Position numbers and translations under genes: made by a program. Positions 55,507 through 64,000 of a stretch of 64,000 nt of DNA are shown here, piece by piece. Numbering within the stretch: the stretch's first letter is position 1; each line of letters begins with the position of its first letter. The DNA is taken from NCBI GenBank assembly GCA_034359265.1, contig CP136898.1, forward strand, positions 41,067,501 through 41,131,500, in the 5' to 3' direction. A model generated the notes under the pieces. That model worked only from the letters and a program-made list of their open reading frames with translations. It was not told the origin of the DNA and did no database searches. This stretch comes from Canna indica (taxonomy: Eukaryota > Streptophyta > Magnoliopsida > Zingiberales > Cannaceae).

Positions 55507-56888
55507 ATGGCTCTAGAGAGTGTAGCGTCTTCTCCTCCTAGGTTCGATGACTCGAACTTTGGTCTTTGGAAGTATAGGATGTACAATTATTTAAAGACTA
55601 AAGGTTTTGGAGTCTTTAACATGCTATATTGGGAATTCATTGAACCTAAGGTTGACATGCATGCTTGGAGTGAATTAGATAAAAAAATGTTTAAGTATAA
55701 TGGAGATGCCATGAATTATATTCTTTGCACATTATCAAATGGCATCTTAGAAAAAGTCATGCATTGTTCTTCGGCTTTTGATTTATGGGCCTCGTTAAAT
55801 ATTTTATATGATTATGCCAAAATCAAAGAAATTGGCACGTTTGATGAAGGTGGTGATGACAATGGTCACACACCTACTACTAATCTTGGTTTTGATGCTC
55901 ATAGCTCTTCTAGTCAAAGAAGTAGCACCAAGAGCCGAAAAAGAAGAGTAATCTGTCATGCTTGCAAAGAGAAGGGGCGTGTGAAGAAAAATTGCCCAAG
56001 CATGAAGAACAAAGCAAGGAAGATGTCAAGTGCTTCCACCTTCACCTCTCACACATTTGAAGCTACTTCATAAGTACCAAAGATGAGGTACACTCTTCTC
56101 CTTCTAGTCATAATAATAATAATGTTAATACTAGCTCATCTAGTTCATTCAATATGTCATATGAAGAACTAGTTGATGAATGTCAAAAAATATATGCCTT
56201 GCTAGTTAGAAAAGATAAGGAAAACAAAATGCTAAAAAAGGAAAATGTAATGCTTAATTCTCATTTGCATGAATCCAAACTAGAAAATGAAAAATTGAAA
56301 TCTAGTTCATTTGATTCATGCCATGATAATGTAGAACTTGAGCTTAAGGACTTGAAGCTCAAGAATAACATTTTAGAAAAAGAGAATTGCATGTTAAAAT
56401 CTCAATAACATGCATTACATAAATCCATGAATGAAATGAAAAGTGAGATTACTTTCTTGAATAAGAAAGTAAATGAATTAAAAAATACTTCATTTCCTAA
56501 GAACACTAGGATGAAAAATACTTATGTAAAGAATGTCAATGTTCATCATCATTCTCATGCTAAGCATTCTACCATTAAACCTCATATTCAAAAGAAAAAT
56601 GTTTTTTCTAAGAATGCTCATACTCATCATGTTTCACATGACAAGGATTCAAAAATTAAATCTCATGTCCATGTTAAAAATGAAAAGAAAAAATTTCATA
56701 GACATTGCTTTTGTTGTGGTGTATTTGGGCATGCCATCCATGATTGCGCATTAAAGAGAAATCCAAGTGTTGCTAAGATACTTTGGATTCCTACTCCCTC
56801 TAACCCTCAAGGACCCAAAGCTATTTGGGTACCAAAGGTATCATGCTCTTTTCTAAGGGGAGGAACCACACAAGGGTATAGAAATTGA
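55507..56888 (+). pseudogene. Gag of element F (copia/Sirevirus-like), frameshift plus one stop
   Basis: ATG 55507, 55 bp after the PBS. Residues 1-120 form a copia gag core (PPRFDDSNFGLWKYRMY, ILEKVMHCSSAFDLW). A first CCHC knuckle is CHACKEKGRVKKNC (about residue 158; the usual His is Arg or shifted, so the knuckle may be weak). Next to a 13-bp deletion relative to A-el, the frame ends at 56073 and picks up in another phase from 56154 with a long coiled coil (VDECQKIYALLVRKDKENKM). A TAA at 56406-56408 interrupts, then a His-rich part and a second knuckle CFCCGVFGHAIHDC (about 56705) lead to KAIWVPK and the end. A KxxWVPK tail after the last knuckle is reminiscent of Sirevirus gag. Gag would form the particle and package RNA. 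Confidence 0.88.
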
Positions 56889-59800
56889 AGGATTGAAGTT
56901 GACCTTAGATCTTAATGAGAAATCTCCATGAGCTTGCAACTTCAAATCATCTTGATGCCTTAGGTAAAGTTGGCATCAAAACTATTCCGGTATCATCTCT
57001 TATATCCCTTTTGCTTTATCTAAGTTAGAGTTATGATACATACTTAAAATTGATTGATTTTCCCCGCTCTTAATATATTTCAAAAACATTTTTGATTTTT
57101 GATTTCCCAGTCTCTTCGGAGACCCAGATGGCCTGTAATGGGCCTAAGCGACATTGCGGTTCAAAATCGTAGGCACATTGTGGTCTTTCGGTTTTCAACC
57201 AATAGGAAGGGTTGTAGATCTTATGTTTCAAAATTTTATATTTTGAGATCTCTTGATTATTTTGTTATCATTAATAATTTCTTTGAAAATGAATCTATGC
57301 TATTTACTGAAGTTGAAGTTGATAAATGATACTTGGTTTTTCTCTTCACTATTTAGTTTAATAGCTTGCATGTAGATTTGATTTCATGTTCTACTTATAA
57401 AGTATACTTGCAAGTTATAAGTTCTTAGGAAAGCTAATTAGGAAGAAAAAAATAGTTTGGCTAAATTATCATGAATAGGGTATAACCTTGATAAATTCAA
57501 GATCTTAGTATTATACCTCAATGTTTAAGCTTAAACTATGGCTCTATACTCATGATTAGATTTGCATGTTAACACACTTGAATTCTCATGAGTAGGTAGA
57601 ATATTAGCACTTAGGTAAATTTTATCAAATGAAACTTGCTCTAGGTTGATACTTGCTATTAGAGACATTTCTTGTAAGTCCAAACTAGTTTAACATGATT
57701 AGAGATCTTATTCCTCAAATGCTTCACATCTTAGGATCTCTTAGATTCATTTTGATATCATGGTAAAACTTTCTTAAAAATGAATCTTAACTATCTAGCA
57801 TAGGTTAAGTTATTTTTAATGAAAACCTTGCATCGAACCTTGCTATTTAGTATGTTAGTTTGCTAGTAGTCATATTATTTCATTATGATACTAATGAAGT
57901 CTACTTGCAATATAAAAATTTGAAAAGCTATGCTATCTAAAATAAAATGAAAAAGGATATGAAAAGTTAGGCAAATTTTCAAGAAAAATGTATTGTTTTA
58001 ATTTTGCAAAAATCTTTGTATAATTCTTGAATTTTCGTATTTAATGATGTCTCTATATACGCATGATTGATTATGCATGATAAATATTTGAATTTTCATG
58101 AGTAGGTAAAATTTTGATAACTTAGGCAATTTCATGACATCTTGAATCAAATGAAATTTTCTCTAGGTTAAAATTTATATTAGAGACCTCATTTTGAGTT
58201 AATAGTTGGTAAACAAACATGTTTAGAGACACACATGATATGATTCTAGGTGTTCAATCTCGAAAATTCATGTGTAGATGAAAATGTGATAACTAGATCA
58301 CATTAGAGGACTTAAGTTTGATAAGTTTGACCCAAGTCAACAAATTAACTTGGACACTTGATTTTAAGTCCAAACTTCATAAACATGTTTAGAAATAGAT
58401 AGGATATGTTTCCATGCATTTAGAATTTAAAATTTATATGGATATGGATAAAATGACAATAGAGGTTAATTCATGATTACCTCTTTTGAACCTAGTTGAC
58501 CCAAGTCAACAAGTTGACTTAAAGATCTCTTTTTCTATCCATATTTGAGAAACATGTTTAGATTTACTCATGTTAGGTATCCATAGGTTTAAATTTGAAA
58601 AATCATGATCGAGTAAATATTAAGATTAAAACTTAGCAAGTTTCATAAAAACTAGTTTAGTTTTGAATGAAATCATGCTAGGTTGATATCTTGACTTAAG
58701 GATATAATTTTTATTCCAAACTTGACATACACTCTTTATATGACCATCATGTGGTATCATGAAAGTTTGAATGAAAATTGAACAAGTTCAAAAATAACTG
58801 GAAAATTATGGAATTATCATTTGTTCAACAATTGGTATCACCAATTTCAAATATTTCTAGAAAAATATAGAAAAGTATTTTTGAGATGATTCTTGAAACT
58901 GCACATTCCTTGAAAAATCTAGTTTTATCAGTAAAAATTTCAAAAGTTTCATCAAAAATCATATTTAAAATAGAATTTTGAAGTTGGATTTCAAAAACAC
59001 AAAGTATCACTAATTTGATATATCAATCTTTTCGATACTTTGAATTTTCTTCAAAAACTTCAAATGAAACTTTGTGCATGCTATTTTGATTTCATCTCTA
59101 ATATCGTTCTCATTAATACTTGAGCAAAATCATTTCTTAAAATGATTTTGATATATTGAGCGATACCTTAAAAATAAGCTTTTGATTAAATTCAATATAG
59201 GATGAAAAATGGTCTTTGAAAATTCTTTTGAGTTCAAACTTTATTCATGTATTTCAAATGACCATTCAATACTTGGTATCAAAATTTTCATCCAAAAATT
59301 GATTCCAAAGTTTTTCATCAAAAATATGATTTTGTATAAACTTAAAAGTGTGATTTTTTAAATCTTGAAGCATAGGTTGACCTAAGTCAACAAAGTGATT
59401 TAAAAATTTCAACTTAAGCCCAAACTTAATTCATAGACTTACATTATCTCATGTTTAATGTCTTGATGCCTAAGTTTGATAAAACATGAGTAGATAGCAA
59501 AACTTGAGACTTAGCATTTTCATGTCTTTCATGTTTATTTCAAATGAAAACATGCTAAGTTGATATTTGATTAAATGACATTAGTTCCACTTCAAACTTT
59601 AAATATACATGTTTCACATGACTATATCTTGGTAATTTGAAAGTTTGAATAAAACAAAAAATATCATGAAAGACAATCATATTTATGAAAATATTCATAC
59701 TTGAGATCATACATGACTTAATTTTGAATTCCTATTGTGTTTAGAACATATCATGTATGAATTAGATTTCATGTTAAATATTTAGAGTCTTTGGTTGAGA

Positions 59801-59906
59801 TCTTCATGTTTTATGAAAAATCTTTAGAGTCTCAACTTCATGAAAAATTATTTGTTCTTCATCCCTTTGACTAGATTGTCCTTTCTTGCCCTTTTTGATT
59901 GATGTC
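56889..59906 (+). other. AT-rich non-coding interior of F with degenerate repeats
   Basis: Three kilobases without protein-like frames. Blocks starting CATGAGTAG(G/A)TA and leading to a GGTTGATAT-type phrase recur at about 57590, 58095, 58610 and 59485. AAGTCAACAAxTTxACTTxxA phrases occur near 58330, 58500 and 59380. The same blocks in the same order exist in A-el, D and E, so this region has been carried along with the element. Function unknown; packaging signal or RNA structure are possibilities. Confidence 0.8.
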
Positions 59907-60148
59907 AAAAGGGGGAGAAGAGTATAGGTATAAAGGGGGAGAAATATGGAGAAATGTATAGTTAAAATGGGGAGAAATGTATATGTAAAGGGGAGGAAAA
60001 TATAGGAAATTCAAGCATATAGATAGGGGAAGTTTATTCTTATAGATATGCATGTTGATAGGGGGAGAAATCCCTTAGTTAATATCCATGTGCTTTAATG
60101 ATTATATATTTTCTTAAGGATGTTTGTCATCATCAAAAATGGGGAGAT
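59907..60148 (+). promoter_or_regulatory. Cluster of polypurine-tract-like motifs before the 3' LTR of F
   Basis: AAAAGGGGGAGAA, AAAGGGGGAGAAA, AATGGGGAGAAA, AAAGGGGAGGAAA and GATAGGGGGAGAAA follow one another, ending with AAAAATGGGGAGAT directly at the LTR. The last one is the expected plus-strand primer site. Several upstream copies are also conserved in E (62724-62932), A-el (12209-12500, minus) and D (40801-40986, minus). Confidence 0.8.
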
Positions 60149-61607
60149 TGTTGGCTTTAGATTTTCAACGTTAGCCTTAATCTCGGTTTTGATGGTTTTG
60201 ATGATAACAAACATGGGACTAATGATTTTATTGAGAATATATTTTAGGTTCCATATCAATTAGCGTTCGATGTCCTCAATCAAAATAATTGGAAGAAATC
60301 GGAAATCGAAAGGACATTGATCGTCGCGCTCGGGTTTGTCGCGGAAACTTCTCGAAGTGCGACACATGCACCAAAGACATATTGGACGAGCTCAAGGATC
60401 ACATGAATGTTCTCCAAGTTGATGGTCGTTGAAAGTTGGAACCCGAAAATGAAGCGCGGAAGAAATAGACTGAAGAAATAAACTTCAGCCTAGGTTCGGT
60501 TGACCGAGCGATCGACCGAATGAAGGTAAAAAGTAGCATAGCTACTTCGGTCGACCGATGGAAGCCCAAAATGGGCAGTAGCTCGGGTGGTCGACCCGTC
60601 GATCGACCAACCTGCTGATACCCGAAGATGCAGATCGCGTCGATCGATCGATGGGTCGACCGAAGATCGGGATCGATGTTTTTCCATCTGGGCGATCGAC
60701 CGACCACAGGGAGAATTTTAGCTGTCGAAGGATCGGTCGACCAGTCAGTCGACCGACCATTCAACCGGCAGCCTGTAACGGATAGTTTTCTATCCGTTGA
60801 ACAGTCATTTCTTCACGAGGGTATAAATATACCCTCATATACTTCATTTAATCTTCTTCTCCCTCTCTTACAGTTATCATTGAGCATTCTAAGGGAGATT
60901 TAGAGCCTTCCAAATATTGATTGCGGCGCTCTGCTCTCTTCGTCAAGTTCTTCTTCAAGCGCATGCTTCCCGACTTCCCTCAACTCTGCTGTAACGAGTT
61001 TATCCAACGAGTTGAAGGATTGAAGGATTGCAAAAGAGCTTTTTCTATTGATTCTATTCTTAGCTCTTTTGTTTGTAATTTTTGTTTTTATTTCAACTAT
61101 GTTTTTATTTGTGCGTGTGAAGACCAAGTGTTTGGTCTTGTGTGTGGAAAGTGGTATCCTTGGTGTTGAATCAGTAAAGCCACCTATGTAATTAAACATA
61201 GTGTTTACTAGGATTAGTTTAGTTGTCCCTTAGGGTTGAGGTGGAAGAAGACTCTCGATAAGAAGACGGTGACTTCCGGGTGTGGAAGTGCCTTAGGTCG
61301 AGAGTGCATCTCTTCGGTGAAAAGTTCTCATGTGTAAGGGAAACTTAAATTAATCTAGTAAAACTAGTTTGGAAAACCTAAACGGGGTGCTTAGGTAGTG
61401 GAGTAGGCATTGAGGCCGAACCACTATAAATCTTGTGTGTTAGCATTGTTTTATTTCTTTGTGCTTAATTGTTTATGTTGCTTCCGCATCGAATCGTAAA
61501 ATTGTAAATTGGCTAAATAATCAAGAAACAATTAAAAATGGATTTATGCTAATTGTATTAGTAAATACACTATTCACCCCGCCTCTAGTGTTGTCATTTC
61601 GCCAACA
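60149..61607 (+). repeat. 3' LTR of element F (1459 bp)
   Basis: TGTTGGCTTTAG to TTTCGCCAACA, palindrome array 60496-60765, TATAAATA 60822-60829. Followed by the duplicated target TAAAT, then by the interrupted interior of E. Confidence 0.93.
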
Positions 61608-62932
61608 TAAATGATAAGATTGAAACTTACCAAGTTTCACAATAACTAGCTTAGTTTTGATTGAAACCATGCTAGGTTGATATCTTGACTTAAGGACATA
61701 ATCTTTATTTCAAACTTGACCTATACTCTTTACATGATCATTTTATGATGTCAAAAAAGTTTGACTGAAAATTGAACATGTTTTGTAAAATTACTGAAAA
61801 TTGTGAAAATGTCATAGAAATTTCAATTTTAAAATAGTTTACTCAATGAATTTTAGAAAAATGTAGGAAACTAATTTTGAGATGATTCTTGAAGTTGCAC
61901 TTTCATTGAAAAATCTAGTATGTTGTGTAAAAATTTCAAAAAATTTCATCAAGAATCTGATTTATAATAGAATTTTGAAGTTGAATTTCAAAAACTCAAA
62001 GTATCACTTACTTGAAATACTCACTTTTCCGATACTTTGATTTCTCTTCAAAAACATCAAATGAAAACTCATGTATATTATTTTGATTCGATGTCTAATA
62101 TCATTCACACCATTGCTTGAGTAAAATCATTCATATGAATGATTTTGATAATTTGAATAATAGCTAGAAATACTCACTTTTTCATCAAAAATAATATATG
62201 ATGAAATTTAAACTTAGACAATTCATTTTAAGCCCAAACTTGATTCATATACTTAGATTCACTCATGTTTGATGTCTAGATGCCTAAGTTTGAGAAAACA
62301 TGAGTAGATAGCAAAATTTGATACTTAGCATTTTCATGTTTTCATGCTTATTTCAAATGAAAACGTACTAAGTTCATATTTGGATCAAATGACATTCTTT
62401 TCACTTCAAACTTGATATACATGTTTTACATGACTATATCTTTGTATTTTGAAAGTTTGAATGAAATCAAAAATATCATGAAAAAAAAAAATATTCATGA
62501 AAATATTCATACTTGAGTGCATACATGATTTAGGTTTGGATTCTATTTATCAGTCTTTGCTATCATGTATGATTTAAGTTACATATAAATATTTGTTTTC
62601 CATCCCTTTGGTTTAGATTGTCAGGTTTTATGAAAAAACATCTTTAGAGTCTCAACTTTATGAAAAAATATTTGTTTTTCATCCCTATGACTAGATTGAC
62701 CTTTCTTGCCCTTTTTGATTGATGTCAGAAGGGGAAAAAAATTATAGGCAAAGGGGGAGAAAATTATAGGTAAATGAGAGGAAAATATAGGAAATCCATG
62801 CATATAGATAGGGGGAGTTCTATTATATAGATTTGCATATTGATAGGGGGGGAAATCCCATGTTGGATATCCTCTATGCTTTAATGAATATACTTTCTTA
62901 AGGATGTTTGTCATCATCAAAAAGGGGGAGAT
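61608..62932 (+). other. Non-coding interior of E, second part, with polypurine cluster
   Basis: Continues E after F: GATAAGATTGAAACTTACC aligns with the F interior from about 58625. AT-rich, no genes. The last 210 bp hold AAAGGGGGAGAAAA-type motifs and end AAAAAGGGGGAGAT at the 3' LTR. Confidence 0.8.
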
Positions 62933-64000
62933 TGTTGGCTTAAGGTTTTCAACCTTAGTCTTAATCTCGGTTTTGATGATAACAAACATGGAACTAATGA
63001 CTTTATTGAGAAATCTTTCAGATTCCATTTTGGTTAGCATTCGATGTCCTCGATTTAAAATATCATAAGAAATCAGAAAATCAGAAGGACATTGATCGTC
63101 GCACTCTGGTTCATCGTGGAATATCTCAAAGTTCGACGTATGCACCAAAGACGTATTGGACGAGTCCAAAGATCACATGGAAAGCTCTCTAAGTTGATGC
63201 TCCTTGAAAGCCAGAACCCGGAAATGAAGTGCGAAAGAAGAAGGCTAAAAAAATCAAGTTCAACCTAGGTTCAGTCGACCGAATGTAGTTAGAGTATTGG
63301 CAGTAGCCTTGTCGGTCGACCAGTCGATCGATCGAATATTGCGAAAAAATGGGAGTAGCCTCGGTCGACCGAAGATAGGGAAGAAATCACGTAAAGGTGC
63401 ATCGGTCGACCAGTTTGTAGAGCGCAGATCGCGCGCCTTGGCTTCACTGCGTCGATCGACCGGACTGCAGATCGTGAGGCTTGTGACTCATTCGGTCGAC
63501 CCGTCGGTCGACGGAATAGTGCGATTTAAGTGCAATAAGCCTGCGGTCGACCGATCGGTCGACCGACCAATCGATCGAGTGGCTCTAACGGGTAGTTTTC
63601 TACCCGTTGAGCAGTCGTTTCATTGAGAGGTTATAAATATACCTCATCTAACTCCTTTAATTCTTCTTCTCCCACTCTTACAGATTTGATTGAGCATTCT
63701 AAATGGAGATTTGAGCCTTCTAGAGATCGATTTGTTGCGCTCTAATCTTTCGTCAAAATTCGCTTCAAGCGCACACTCTGTCTCAACTCGGAATTTGATT
63801 CGAGCTTTACTTCTTGGCGAGTTGAAGGCGTCGAAGGCTTGGAAAAGAGCATTGATTCTTGGTTTCATTTCTAAGCTCTTTTCATTATAATTTTTAACTG
63901 TTATTTGAACCTCTTTTTTCTTGGACTTGAACTTGTGAAGACCTAGGTTGTTTGGTCTTGTGAGTGGAAGTGGTTACCTTGGTAAAAAGGTGTAAAGCCA
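62933..64000 (+). repeat. 3' LTR of element E, cut by the window end
   Basis: Starts TGTTGGCTTAAGG. Palindrome array 63271-63580, TATAAATA 63632-63639. Matches 42617-43695 of the 5' LTR closely; the remaining part lies outside. Confidence 0.9.

Larger units (their letters stand above)
54071..61607 (+). mobile_element. Gag-only LTR retrotransposon F, complete, 7537 bp
   Basis: 5' LTR 54071-55438 and 3' LTR 60149-61607, TG...CA ends, perfect target duplication TAAAT (54066-54070 and 61608-61612). PBS TGGTATCAGAGC at 55441-55452, gag 55507-56888, AT-rich interior 56889-59906, polypurine cluster 59907-60148. LTRs differ at about 1-2% in the stretches I compared plus an indel of about 90 bp in U3, so it is among the youngest insertions here. 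It is the reference copy for the family structure: no protease, integrase, RT or RNase H is coded, so mobility must rely on proteins from a full element. Confidence 0.94.
42617..64000 (+). mobile_element. Gag-only LTR retrotransposon E, host of a CACTA and of element F; runs off the window
   Basis: The 5' LTR is 42617-44127, then PBS (44130-44139), gag (51420-52804), AT-rich interior (52805-54070 and 61613-62723), polypurine cluster (62724-62932) and 3' LTR from 62933 to the window end, where about 440 bp should be missing. The CACTA transposon 44140-51416 separates the PBS from gag, and element F (54071-61607) splits the non-coding interior. Without the two insertions E would be about 7 kb. 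It sits in the interior of D in opposite orientation; ATTTA at 42612-42616 is the candidate target duplication. Confidence 0.9.

Overview
This is a repeat-rich, AT-rich plant nuclear window. The evidence is a CC-NB-LRR disease-resistance (NLR) gene family, Ty1/copia and gypsy-type LTR elements, plant L1-type LINEs with a zf-RVT domain, CACTA, Tourist and TRIM elements, and plant GT-AG introns. A flowering plant is certain. A monocot is my guess, from the all-CNL type genes and the LINE ORF1 layout, but the sequence does not prove it. I see no rRNA, tRNA or CRISPR.

Layout. Bases 1-2252 hold a decayed copia gag-pol (minus strand), a complete TRIM with a perfect TSD, and a small CACTA MITE. Bases 2964-26510 hold a ruined NLR locus. 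The first copy (A) is broken by a 2-bp deletion, a Tourist MITE, a 2.7-kb solo LTR, stop codons and a LINE, and that LINE carries a gag-only LTR element inside it. A partial second LRR copy (B) follows and is itself split by a nearly complete LINE. Bases 26511-30856 are mostly non-coding but hold a two-exon GRF-type zinc-finger gene (minus strand) and a local 0.2-kb tandem duplication. Bases 31356-35570 hold the one intact NLR (C, 1404 aa), a close paralogue of A and B with the same flanks. Because C is uninterrupted, it serves as the empty-site reference that fixes the ends of the MITE, solo LTR and LINE insertions to the base.

Bases 35863-64000 are a nest of transposons: a CACTA-like terminus with gene-like sequence, then a copia pol (minus), broken by gag-only element D (minus), broken by gag-only element E (plus). 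E is in turn split by a 7.3-kb CACTA transposon (44140-51416) and by a complete gag-only element F (54071-61607).

The gag-only elements (called A-el, D, E and F here) are one family. They have 1.2-1.5 kb LTRs, an initiator-Met-type PBS, a Sirevirus-like gag with two CCHC knuckles, no pol, about 3 kb of AT-rich non-coding sequence with degenerate internal repeats, a cluster of polypurine-tract-like motifs before the 3' LTR, and a dense array of the palindrome TCGGTCGACCGA just upstream of the LTR TATA box. This family is the least familiar thing in the window. The CACTA element has matching 12-bp termini, a 3-bp TSD, a TNP2-type transposase broken by a single in-frame TAG, and an apparently intact five-exon second protein.

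Only three genes look intact: the NLR (31356-35570), the GRF-type small gene (27097-27618), and the CACTA second protein (49194-50729).
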